Numbered from the stretch's first letter, positions 1-5,654 are shown. The stretch is DNA of 6,154 nucleotides from an uncultured Lachnospiraceae bacterium (GCA_905236615.1 CAJORC010000270.1:1-6154); one strand, 5' to 3'. Translations and numbers: made by a program. The notes: a model not told the origin generated them from the sequence alone.

Positions 1-215
1 AGGTCAGCGATCATGCCGTATACCGGTTTCTTGCTTTTGATCTCAACAACTTCAAAACTGCTGCCCTGCTGAAGCTCAGCAAAGAGCATTTTTTCTTTCA
101 CCTCAAAGCACATCCCTGTATCTATGTTCGCATTGTTGTGTTTGGCAGAACAGCCATTGATCAACAGAAGGATCAACATCAACGCCAATAATCCTGATAA
201 TCTAAAGCGCGTCAT
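1..215 (-). CDS. Putative lipoprotein, N-terminal part (cut by window edge)
   Basis: Reading from ATG at 215-213, 71 codons are present and the rest lies off the left edge. The N-terminus is a lipoprotein signal: basic MTRFR, a leucine-rich core at residues 7-19, then a lipobox (I-N-G-C) with the predicted lipidated cysteine at residue 22. The mature part begins SAKHNNAN and has no motif I recognise; residues 34-70 look like beta strands (MCFEVKEKMLFAEL, SSFEVVEIK). The ribosome site AAAGGGG lies 5-6 bases before the ATG and supports this start. The product is expected to be anchored to the outer face of the membrane. It is the last visible gene of the minus-strand array, and its ribosome site overlaps the stop region of the tiny frame at 227-325, so the two may be co-translated. 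The export class is clear; the function is unknown. Confidence 0.75.
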   Translation of the reverse strand, partial: MTRFRLSGLLALMLILLLINGCSAKHNNANIDTGMCFEVKEKMLFAELQQGSSFEVVEIKSKKPVYGMIAD

Positions 216-226
216 CTGAACCCCTT

Positions 227-325
227 TCAAAATGTTCTTTTAGTCTCTTCAGCCATTACTGTTATTGAATTACTCACGAACAAAGTAATCGCCAACATAA
301 TCAAAAAGATGTTTCTCGTTTTCAT
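227..325 (-). CDS. 32-residue frame that is almost entirely a Sec signal peptide
   Basis: ATG at 325-323 opens a 32-codon frame ending TGA at 229-227. Residues 1-25 form a textbook signal peptide: basic MKTRN, hydrophobic core IFLIMLAITLFV, and a V-M-A cleavage motif before EETKRTF. Only seven residues would remain after cleavage. It is either a very small exported peptide or the 5' stub of a secreted-protein gene whose body was lost. The ribosome site is poor (GGAT about 7 bases upstream). The stop sits 11 bases before the lipoprotein ATG, which fits operon spacing. A second 22-codon frame (338-270) overlaps it out of register, so the assignment is uncertain. Confidence 0.4.
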   Translation of the reverse strand: MKTRNIFLIMLAITLFVSNSITVMAEETKRTF

Positions 326-354
326 ACTTTATCCGCATTATACGGATCTAGTAT

Positions 355-564
355 TTATTGTCCGCAGCTGCGATCGTGCCACTTTCGAAATTGTATAATT
401 GACACTCTTGCCCATATAACAGTCAACGCTGCATACAGTATGGGCATTTCATCCAGAACCAAAAAGCTCTTGAGAAAAAGGATCAGATTTAAGCATGCTG
501 CGATTCCACCAAAAACTGATGCTACGAGAGACCAAAAGCGGTTATTATTCCATCTGTTTTTCAT
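355..564 (-). CDS. Small two-helix membrane protein, function unknown
   Basis: This 69-residue frame starts at ATG 564-562, the first start codon after the in-frame TGA (601-603) of the gene upstream, and ends TAA at 355-357. There are two hydrophobic segments, about residues 11-37 and 40-57, separated by a short acidic turn (LDEM). The N-terminus is basic/asparagine-rich (MKNRWNNN) and the C-terminal tail is positive (QFRKWHDR). This resembles the many small unnamed two-span membrane proteins of Firmicutes. The ribosome site is weak (CGGAC about 8-12 bases upstream). The 36-base gap from the PepSY-like gene suggests one transcript. No catalytic motif is visible, and I cannot assign a function. 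Confidence 0.6.
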   Translation of the reverse strand: MKNRWNNNRFWSLVASVFGGIAACLNLILFLKSFLVLDEMPILYAALTVIWARVSIIQFRKWHDRSCGQ

Positions 565-600
565 GGTTTTTGTCCGATGTTTAAGAACATGGCATATGCG

Positions 601-1467
601 TCAGTTCCAGTTATTTGCATTTTCCAGGATCTTGCCGTTCTCTGCATCAACTGAGATAGTAAAGAAGAAATCATAGTGTAAGAAATACTCATCGGGATCC
701 TGTCCCTCGCCCCCAGCGGGCAGACCATCATAAGTGTACAGCAGATCCCATGTCCATACTGTGCGTTTCAGGTTCGGAGGGAATCTCCTGACGCATTCTA
801 TAGATGATTCATCCAGCAGATATCTTCCGGCATTCTCAGGACTTCGCTCCCTGATATAAGCTTCTGCTTCTTTTACCGCCAGTTCATATGCTTCTTCCTC
901 CGATACTATGTTCTCAGTATAATTTTCAGATATCATTCCCGCCACATCCTTAAAAGCTGCAGCTGCAAGATTGCCTGACAGATCATAGCTGATCATGGCT
1001 GCCGGATACTGGATCCCGTCCTTCTCGTACGTATACGTTACCGTCCTGTCGGCCGATCCTTCAACGTAATCCGCTTTACAGCCCTGAGCGATATATGCTC
1101 CCTGTACATATGTCAGGAGCGCCGCAGCCTCCGCCAGCAGCTCTTCATCTGTGCGGGCCTTCGCGGCGCCGGTCTCAGCCTTATATATGGTGCTCAGCTT
1201 ACCGGATCTCAGATCATAGTAGAGGGTGTACGCGCCGCAGACGAACTCGGCTTCCCCGGCATGGATCTCTTCATTGGCCGAAACAACGCCTTTATACGTC
1301 AGCTTTTCGATCTCATCCTTATCAAACTGCTCTATGAACGCCGCAGCCTCCTGTTTCGCTGCTTCCTCTGCCTTCGCCTGCTCGGAATTGTAAGGCACCA
1401 AACCTGTGACCATAGCAATGACGAAACAAACCGCCAATGCTGAAATTATCAGTGCTGTTTTTTTCAT
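601..1467 (-). CDS. Exported PepSY-like protein
   Basis: The product is 288 residues. The start chosen is ATG 1467-1465, with AGCAGGTG 5-6 bases upstream. A longer open frame reaches back to 1671, but its first 68 codons run through another coding fragment and into the insertion sequence. Residues 1-24 form a signal peptide or membrane anchor (basic MKK, then a hydrophobic stretch to VTGLVP) without a clear lipobox, followed by an alanine/glutamate-rich helix (28-48). Two similar alpha/beta segments follow. The second has a helix at about 189-208 (SEEEAYELAVKEAEAYI) and ends in the strand ISVDAENGKIL (271-281), a pattern typical of PepSY-type domains. The first has a comparable strand (YTLYYDLRSGKL, 80-91). 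PepSY proteins usually act outside the membrane, often as inhibitors or modulators of proteases; that role is inference here. The gene is clearly GC-richer than those at 3004-5579. It lies 17 bases after the stop of the truncated fragment, so it probably belonged to that operon before the IS landed. Confidence 0.8.
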   Translation of the reverse strand: MKKTALIISALAVCFVIAMVTGLVPYNSEQAKAEEAAKQEAAAFIEQFDKDEIEKLTYKGVVSANEEIHAGEAEFVCGAYTLYYDLRSGKLSTIYKAETGAAKARTDEELLAEAAALLTYVQGAYIAQGCKADYVEGSADRTVTYTYEKDGIQYPAAMISYDLSGNLAAAAFKDVAGMISENYTENIVSEEEAYELAVKEAEAYIRERSPENAGRYLLDESSIECVRRFPPNLKRTVWTWDLLYTYDGLPAGGEGQDPDEYFLHYDFFFTISVDAENGKILENANNWN

Positions 1468-1484
1468 ATGATCACCTGCTTTCT

Positions 1485-1632
1485 TTAAATATACGTATTG
1501 TTGCGCAAAACGTAGTAGTTGCATCCATAGTAGGCAGTATACGCATTCCAGGTATCTGTTTTGGCTTTTATCACGGCATTGCTCGCACTGTATCCACCGA
1601 CAAGCATCCAATCGGATAAAGTCTGCATAATG
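1485..1632 (-). pseudogene. C-terminal stub of a protein truncated by the IS element
   Basis: On the minus strand one frame reads through 1632 to TAA at 1487-1485, encoding about 47 residues beginning MQTLSDWMLVGGYSASN and ending NNTYI. The composition (Y, N, T, G, W rich, one Cys) resembles the secreted proteins at 3457-3924 and 5307-5579 and looks like the end of an exported protein. Going upstream, the frame enters the IS terminal repeat at 1633 and stops at 1643-1641. The native N-terminus and signal peptide are therefore missing. An ATG exists at 1628-1626, but no ribosome site precedes it, so I treat this as a remnant. It ends 17 bases before the PepSY-like gene and overlaps that gene's spurious upstream extension. 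Family unknown. Confidence 0.55.
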
Positions 1633-1683
1633 GTGTAAATTCAGTTGAAATATAACGAGCCATAGGCTCAACCTTTAGGTATA
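1633..1683 (+). repeat. Left terminal inverted repeat of the IS, split by about 29 extra bases
   Basis: GTGTAAATT (1633-1641) and CCTTTAGGTATA (1672-1683) match the right end, but 30 bases separate them here against a single base at the right end. The extra segment contains the palindrome GAGCC-ATA-GGCTC (1657-1669). A good -10 box, TATAAT, lies at 1680-1685 ahead of the transposase, with no convincing -35 at 16-18 bases. Confidence 0.65.
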
Positions 1684-1728
1684 ATGGAATCACCACAATC
1701 CAACATAATACCGAGAAGGGAGAACACA

Positions 1729-2964
1729 ATGGCTCAACTCAATATTACACTGAATCAGGAAGAAATTCTACAGTTACTTTCAAATGATCGTGATGCAGCT
1801 TTTAAAGAGCTTCTTCAGAATGCGCTCAACAGCATCCTCGCCGCCGAGGCAACCGCTCAGGTTGGCGCTGAGCGTTATGAACGATCGGAAGATCGATCCA
1901 CCAGCCGCAACGGCACAAGAGACAGAGGTCTTACTACAAGAATCGGTCACATAACGCTCCGTGTGCCGCGTCTTCGTGATGTACCGTTTAAAACGTTGAT
2001 CTTCGACAACTATTCCCGCAGTGAAGCTGCATTGATCCTGGCCATGGCAGAAATGGTTGTGAATGGCGTTTCAACCCGCAAAGTATCTAAAGTGATGGAA
2101 ACTCTTTGCGGAACATCCTTCTCAAAATCTGCCGTCTCCGAAGTCTGTAAAGAGCTGGATGCACAAGTGGAGGCTTTTCGCAGCCGTCCCCTGGAGAAGC
2201 GCTTTCCCTTTGTAACAGTGGATGCCACCTACTTCAAGGTACGCGAAAACGGAAGGATTATCTCCAAAGCATTTATGATTGCCTACGGTGTTAACGAGCA
2301 GGGAATCCGTGAAATCCTTGGCTTTGATGCCTATGTCAATGAAACGAAAGACACCTGGAAAAACTTCCTGATGAGCCTCAAAAAACGAGGCCTTCATGGC
2401 TTGCTGCTGATCACATCCGATGCTCACGAAGGTCTGCGCGACGGGCTTTGCAAGGTGTTTCCGGACGTTCCGTGGCAGCGTTGCCAGTTTCACTTTTCCA
2501 AGAACATCGCAGAAAAGGCACCGAAGAAGTATCAGGCAGCCATCCGCGCGGAGCTGCACGAAATGTACAACTGTGAAACGATCAAAGCCGCACGCAGGAA
2601 ACGTGACGAGATCATCGACAATTACAAAGATGTAGCAGAAGCTGCCACAGGCCTGCCTGGACGAAGGTTTTGAAGATGCCATGACGGTTAGGAGCTTCCG
2701 AAGCATCTTCGAAAATATTTCCACACCTCGAACCAGTTGGAGCGATTAAACAAGGAACTGAAGAGACGTTCTCGAGTCATCGGGATCTTCCCAAATCTCA
2801 CATCCTTGCTTCGACTAATGGGTGCTGTGCTTGTAGAGCGGCATAAAACCATTCAGAACATGAAAGCAGTCTTCAGTTCAGAAACCTTTGCGGCCCTTAT
2901 GAAATCGGATCTCCGGCAACGATTAAGTGCGGTAGCCGAGAAGCAATTTTTTCAAGCAGCCTGA
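1729..2964 (+). pseudogene. IS256-family transposase, interrupted by two compensating single-base shifts
   Basis: The start is ATG 1729 (MAQLNITLNQEE) with GAAGGGAG 9-10 bases upstream; an ATG at 1684 lacks such a site. Counted straight through, the gene spans 411 residues, normal for the family. The Mutator/IS256 catalytic core is present: first Asp in VTVDATYFKV (about D165), second Asp in LLITSDAHEG (about D231), the C-x2-H motif QRCQFH (C252, H255), and the Glu in NQLERLNKELKRR (about E338). The reading breaks near 2644-2652, where one extra base moves it to frame 2, and the original frame stops at TGA 2671-2673. Frame 2 carries the expected ACLDEGFEDAMTV (2651-2689). Around 2688-2693 one base appears missing and the first frame resumes with LPKHLRKYF...NQLERLNK to TGA 2962-2964. 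Net shift is zero. As read, translation yields a protein of about 314 residues lacking the catalytic Glu, so it should be inactive unless the indels are sequencing errors. Confidence 0.9.
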
Positions 2965-2981
2965 CACTTTAACCTGTTAAC

Positions 2982-3003
2982 TATGCCTAAAGGAAATTTA
3001 CAC
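2982..3003 (-). repeat. Right terminal inverted repeat of the IS
   Basis: Read inward on the minus strand it is GTGTAAATT, one T, then CCTTTAGGCATA. The first nine bases and eleven of the next twelve match the two blocks of the left end. It supplies the GTG TAA that ends the DUF3592-like gene. Just inside it is a small palindrome, TTAAC-CT-GTTAA (2969-2980). Confidence 0.65.
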
Positions 3004-3429
3004 ACTTTTTTGGACTTGACTATATAAATACAGCAACACCCCCGATCCTATAAGAGTCCAGCCGAAGAACTGCAGAATATCACCTCTTTTGCTCAAGAGC
3101 TCATAGCGCGTTATATTTATAACGTCTGAAGGATCCTCTTTATTATAATATATTTGAGCAATCTCCCCTTGTTTATACGCTCGCTCTAAGAACTCATCCA
3201 TTTCCCATTCATAGACTTTCTCGCCGACTCTATATCTCACTACTGCTCTTTTTCGTATATCTCCATTTTTCATCTGTACATCATATATACTGGAAATAAG
3301 ACCGCTTGAATAATAATATTTTTCTATACTTTTATCCAAGCCAATCCCTATTATATATGCTGCTAATCCAAGTAGAATCATAACCCCCGGAACGGCTCTT
3401 TTTATTAATTTGACAATCCCTTCACGCAT
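2998..3429 (-). CDS. DUF3592-like two-span membrane protein, 3' end set by the IS
   Basis: The product is 143 residues from ATG 3429-3427, with a strong GGAGGG site 6 bases upstream. It has a basic N-terminus (MREGIVKLIKR), a first membrane span at about 13-31, an extracytoplasmic beta-rich domain (about 40-110) and a second span at about 118-137. The order TM, small domain containing a YRVGEKVYEWEM strand and a GEIAQIYYNKEDPSDV segment (88-103), then TM matches DUF3592-type proteins, whose function is not established. The last two codons, GTG TAA, lie inside the IS terminal repeat, so the native C-terminus has been replaced after residue 142. Because the second span is complete, the protein may still fold. 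It begins 27 bases after the stop of the secreted 155-residue protein, so the two are probably in one operon. It may act as a membrane partner or protection factor for the secreted products; that is speculation from context. Confidence 0.75.
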   Translation of the reverse strand: MREGIVKLIKRAVPGVMILLGLAAYIIGIGLDKSIEKYYYSSGLISSIYDVQMKNGDIRKRAVVRYRVGEKVYEWEMDEFLERAYKQGEIAQIYYNKEDPSDVINITRYELLSKRGDILQFFGWTLIGSGVLLYLYSQVQKSV

Positions 3430-3456
3430 ATTTTTCCCTCCATAGCACTACCGACC

Positions 3457-3924
3457 TTAGTATAGTGTAACTCCTGTAGTCCCACTGTAAAACGTTGCGA
3501 TTAAAGTCACCCAATGATAAAGGTCTTTTGCAGCTCCTGCCTCAAAAGTAACTGCCTTGGATCGTGTTACAGTTGACTGTAATCTGGTGTAATAACCAGT
3601 TGTTCCAGCCGGTATCTCCGGAACGCCATCAACTGCAGTACTCTCAACCTCATTAATTGAATAATTTGTCGATGAACCATAGGCCACTCTGTACGCAAAG
3701 AATTTTACTGCATATCCAGAGGTGTTCTGAATCGTTTCGCGCATCTTCGTAGTTGTAATCGCATAATTTGACTCGGAAGAGTAATACACTCGTCCTGCTA
3801 CATAAAAATCGTTCCAAGACTTAACGCCCATTGTATAATAAGAATCTGCATATGCAACATTACTGGCAAGTAAAACTATAAACGCAATAAACAATGCCAC
3901 CCTTTTTTTATATTGTACTAACAT
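3457..3924 (-). CDS. Secreted beta-rich protein of unknown family
   Basis: The product is 155 residues. I choose ATG 3924-3922 (MLVQYKKR), 8 bases after AAAGGGGG; a TTG two codons earlier (3930) is too close to that site. Residues 1-26 are a signal peptide (KKR, core VALFIAFIVLLASNV, cleavage AYA before DSYY). The mature 129 residues contain no cysteine and are rich in Y, S, T, with alternating strand-like stretches such as YAVKFFAYRVAYG and TLIATFYSGTTGVTLY, suggesting a small beta-sandwich. It lies 32 bases after the gene upstream and 27 bases before the DUF3592-like gene, so it should be on the same transcript as both. No catalytic motif is seen. A secreted effector, bacteriocin-like or surface role is possible, but nothing in the sequence decides it. 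Confidence 0.75.
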   Translation of the reverse strand: MLVQYKKRVALFIAFIVLLASNVAYADSYYTMGVKSWNDFYVAGRVYYSSESNYAITTTKMRETIQNTSGYAVKFFAYRVAYGSSTNYSINEVESTAVDGVPEIPAGTTGYYTRLQSTVTRSKAVTFEAGAAKDLYHWVTLIATFYSGTTGVTLY

Positions 3925-3956
3925 CGCCAATTCCCCCTTTTATTACTTTCTGACGC

Positions 3957-4727
3957 CTAGTTCCCGCATTCTGCCTCATAAACATATGCTGGCTGTACAT
4001 ACATCAGTGAAAAAATGTCTACGCTTACTGTATTCCAATCAATCTCAAGATCTGCGGGGACCCCAGAGAATACAAAATATGCACCATGATAATCGCTGAA
4101 ACTTTCACCGCCTCTTAAATGAGTAGACCCATCAAATGCCAATCCATTGATATATAATCTCATTGTTTCCGGACGGATCATTTGTGCCCCTATCGGTTCC
4201 ATCGAAATGAGTACGGATTTAGTCCCATCCTCTTTAACAGGATTCTCTTGTGCTTTAATCATATGCCATAGTCCTCCCAACAGATTAACCGATTGCTCTC
4301 GGGGCATAATATTGTCAATATGAAGAGGTTCGTGCATGCTGCCTATAAGCATTAGTTCCGGCATTTGAACAAATATTCGCCCGCACTCCTCATCCCCTTT
4401 AACATTAATATTAATTTCTGAGAACCTGAGTTTATTAATCGTTGTTGTCTGTCCGTTTGCATCATTTAGAGGTATTTCTTCGTTGTCCAAAAAAATATTC
4501 TTGATTTTCATTTGATTATGAAATTCCCTGTCGCTGGCAACAATAGGATTTGACCAAAGATCATATATTACGGTTTCTTCATTAACCATCCCTTTGAATA
4601 CCTCATCAGTATCAACATTGATAGGAACAATGACCGTCAACACGGCATCTGCCGCCACAAATCTGCAGCATGCAAATACAATTAAAACAGCCATCACAAT
4701 TATTGAATTAGCTTTCTTGCCTTTCAT
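3957..4727 (-). CDS. Exported 256-residue protein, family not recognised
   Basis: Starts at ATG 4727-4725, with AAGGGGG 8-9 bases upstream, and ends TAG at 3957-3959. The N-terminus is MKGKKANS, a hydrophobic core to about residue 24, then AADA (25-28), a likely signal-peptidase site. An alternative is a lipoprotein signal, because V-F-A-C ends at C20 with a second Cys at 21. The mature part begins with a strand-like VLTVIVPINVD, the kind of opening seen in several Firmicutes surface proteins; that resemblance is weak evidence. The later part contains WHMIKAQE (154-161), LYINGLAFDG (191-200) and a tyrosine-rich end; other cysteines are C115 and C254. It is the largest of the small AT-rich genes and the first of an apparent operon (4727 to 2998), with its own promoter at 4804-4832 and phased repeats upstream. 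Function unknown. Confidence 0.75.
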   Translation of the reverse strand: MKGKKANSIIVMAVLIVFACCRFVAADAVLTVIVPINVDTDEVFKGMVNEETVIYDLWSNPIVASDREFHNQMKIKNIFLDNEEIPLNDANGQTTTINKLRFSEININVKGDEECGRIFVQMPELMLIGSMHEPLHIDNIMPREQSVNLLGGLWHMIKAQENPVKEDGTKSVLISMEPIGAQMIRPETMRLYINGLAFDGSTHLRGGESFSDYHGAYFVFSGVPADLEIDWNTVSVDIFSLMYVQPAYVYEAECGN

Positions 4728-4741
4728 TTAAGCAACCCCCT

Positions 4742-4754
4742 TAACAATTTGTTA
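4742..4754. promoter_or_regulatory. Palindrome TAACAA-T-TTGTTA next to a ribosome site
   Basis: A perfect 6-1-6 inverted repeat abuts the Shine-Dalgarno run (4736-4742 on the minus strand) of the 256-residue protein gene. With a one-base centre it cannot form an RNA hairpin with all pairs, so if functional it would be a protein-binding site. It is AT-rich and could be chance. Confidence 0.25.
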
Positions 4755-4803
4755 TCACAGTTTGAGCGGTGGTGTTTTATAGTTAAGAAGCTTCCTTAGC
4801 TCA

Positions 4804-4832
4804 AGTATATTCTATCGACATGGCAACAGCAA
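4804..4832 (-). promoter_or_regulatory. Promoter for the 4727-2998 operon
   Basis: On the minus strand TTGCTG (4832-4827), a 17-base spacer and TATACT (4809-4804) form a sigma-A-type promoter with a strong -10 and weak -35. This is the pattern expected of an activated promoter. Transcription would start near 4797, giving a leader of about 70 bases before the ATG at 4727. The repeat array at 4831-4860 abuts the -35. Confidence 0.5.
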
Positions 4833-4860
4833 TTGACAATTACAGTCAATTCTTGACAAT
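4831..4860 (-). promoter_or_regulatory. Three helically phased 10-base direct repeats (putative activator site)
   Basis: Read on the minus strand, 4860-4831 divides into ATTGTCAAGA, ATTGACTGTA and ATTGTCAATT. Each unit starts ATTG, with the first and third sharing ATTGTCAA. The 10-base period places the copies on one face of the helix directly upstream of, and touching, the -35. Such tandem phased repeats are typical of OmpR/PhoB-type response-regulator sites. The regulator itself is not in the window. Confidence 0.45.
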
Positions 4861-4879
4861 TTCTCCTTCTCACAATTCT

Positions 4880-5227
4880 TTAGATACTGATCGACGCCGA
4901 TTGCCCGTTAAATGCGGCCCCTCCTGCCGTACCATATGCGTAAAGGTAATATGTATGGCCGGATGTTACGGTATAGGTTTCGTTAATGGTGACTGAGCCT
5001 GTCCCAGAAGCATTCCATGATACTATGGGAACTCCATCCCGATATAACTCCAAAGTAAGATTAATTGCTGCTCCTGACAAAGATACCTTTTGTCTACAAG
5101 TGGCTGTTGTTCCGCTGATACTTAAAGTAGGACGTACTTTCATTCCCTTCGTCTCTGCAAATGCTGTCACACTTATCAGCATTGAAAGTGCTACAAGTAT
5201 TGCAATGATGGTTACTCTCTTGGCCAT
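4880..5227 (-). CDS. Small secreted beta-sandwich-like protein
   Basis: The product is 115 residues from ATG 5227-5225, with ACAGGT about 8 bases upstream, to TAA at 4880-4882. Residues 1-24 form a clear signal peptide (MAKR, core VTIIAILVALSMLISV, cleavage AFA before ETKG). The mature 91 residues alternate strands: PTLSISGTTATC, INLTLELYRDGVPIVSW, GSVTINETYTVTSGHTYYLYAYG. They hold a single cysteine (C44). The repeated S/T/G turns and the 'SISGTTATC ... TSGHTYYLYA' pattern resemble small secreted Ig-like proteins frequent in Clostridia, recalled as a pattern rather than checked. It begins 12 bases after the TGA of the upstream disrupted gene, which suggests translational coupling. A 152-base gap with a new promoter follows. 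Role unknown; an extracellular or cell-wall location is expected. Confidence 0.75.
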   Translation of the reverse strand: MAKRVTIIAILVALSMLISVTAFAETKGMKVRPTLSISGTTATCRQKVSLSGAAINLTLELYRDGVPIVSWNASGTGSVTINETYTVTSGHTYYLYAYGTAGGAAFNGQSASISI

Positions 5228-5239
5228 AATGATGACCTG

Positions 5240-5360
5240 TCAGTTCCCCTGCGTCTCTATTGTCTCAAGCATTATGTTTTCAGCAATCTTTATCATTTCA
5301 TCTCTGTTAGGAGTACCATCGATTTCTATACATATGGTTCTCAACCCATTGAGAAATCCT
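5240..5360 (-). pseudogene. Out-of-frame 3' end of a gene, ending TGA at 5242-5240
   Basis: In a frame different from the signal-peptide gene that overlaps it, the minus strand reads FLNGLRTICIEIDGTPNRDE, then MIKIAENIMLETIETQGN and stop. The amphipathic helix after IEIDGTPNRDE looks like a genuine C-terminus and recalls the G-N-x-x-(K/R)-(D/E)-E-x-I-K-I-A-E-S-I tails of some DUF4367-type extracytoplasmic proteins; that likeness is from memory and weak. The stop lies 12 bases before the next ATG, normal operon spacing, which also supports it as a true gene end. Its 5' part in this frame is not protein-like. Either the gene beginning at 5579 has a frameshift near 5350-5370, or a deletion joined two genes out of register. 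Confidence 0.45.
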
Positions 5361-5579
5361 GTATACATTAATAGACGATGATGTATTTGAGGTATAGTAA
5401 AGATACACATAAGAGTTAAAGTCGTAGCCCAAGCCACTGTTCGGAGAGTATGTAAATCTTTCATTACCGGTATACCAACTATGAACAGTATCGGCTTTAG
5501 CATTTATACCCGGAAGGGCAACAAGAATTACAAAGGCAAGAAGTATGGATGTTAGTTTTTTAAAGGTTTTATCTGACAT
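5307..5579 (-). CDS. Signal-peptide protein, 90 residues, probably frame-disrupted at its 3' end
   Basis: ATG 5579-5577 is preceded by a strong AAGGAGA site about 7 bases upstream. Residues 1-29 form a signal peptide (MSDKTFKK, core LTSILLAFVILVALPG, cleavage AKA before DTVHSWY). The mature part (ADTVHSWYTGNERFTYSPN, then tyrosine/serine-rich strands to about residue 75) is beta-like with no cysteine. The last 15 or so residues (QWVENHMYRNRWYS) are not obviously protein-like. In the same stretch another frame carries a convincing C-terminus that ends just before the next gene, so the original product was likely about 112 residues or a different protein. This is the first gene of the minus-strand array, facing away from the ABC transporter gene. 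Function unknown. Confidence 0.6.
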   Translation of the reverse strand: MSDKTFKKLTSILLAFVILVALPGINAKADTVHSWYTGNERFTYSPNSGLGYDFNSYVYLYYTSNTSSSINVYRISQWVENHMYRNRWYS

Positions 5580-5654
5580 ATCTTTGTCTCCTTAAACAAA
5601 GTAAATCACTTAGGAGTTATAACTGCATTATCTGTGCACGGTTTTTGCATTTCT

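Larger units (their letters stand above)
1633..3003. mobile_element. IS256-family (Mutator-type) insertion sequence
   Basis: An element of about 1371 bases, normal size for IS256, is bounded by the inverted sequence GTGTAAATT (1633-1641 on plus; 3003-2995 on minus). It holds one plus-strand transposase gene (1729-2964), opposite in direction to the surrounding array. A second matching block, CCTTTAGG followed by YATA, lies inside both ends (1672-1683 and 2993-2982). IS256 elements normally leave an 8-9 base target duplication. None is seen: the flanks are GCATAATG on the left and ACTTTTTT on the right. Genes on both sides are truncated exactly at the ends. I infer that the element moved into, or recombined within, the secreted-gene array and that flanking DNA was lost. 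The ends are set by the repeat match and could be off by one or two bases. Confidence 0.85.

Noticed and set aside
338..366. Minus-strand promoter with TATAAT (343-338) and CGGACA for the lipoprotein
   Set aside because: The -10 is perfect and the spacing 16, but the -35 is poor and overlaps the stop of the preceding gene; the genes may simply be co-transcribed. Left as a possibility.
440..676. Plus-strand open frame of 78 codons
   Set aside because: It lies opposite the 69-residue membrane protein and the end of the PepSY-like gene, has no ribosome site and has no coding character.
1468..1671. 68-codon N-terminal extension of the PepSY-like gene
   Set aside because: It runs through the IS end and the C-terminal fragment of another frame, is not protein-like, and the ATG at 1467 has a proper ribosome site and a signal peptide.
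2640..2700. Programmed frameshifting in the transposase
   Set aside because: IS256 transposases are made from a single frame, there is no slippery heptamer, and a +1 followed by a -1 would be needed.
2122..2724. Long minus-strand open frame of 200 codons inside the IS
   Set aside because: It is the complement of conserved transposase sequence with recognisable catalytic motifs, so it is a shadow.
3925..3930. TTG start two codons upstream for the 155-residue secreted protein
   Set aside because: It would sit only 2-3 bases after the Shine-Dalgarno run; the ATG at 3924 is at 8 bases.
1485..5579. A known bacteriocin operon (for example lactococcin 972-like, which is often beside an ABC transporter)
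   Set aside because: Signal peptides and a nearby ABC ATPase fit loosely, but the secreted products show no recognisable bacteriocin motif and the ABC gene is divergent.
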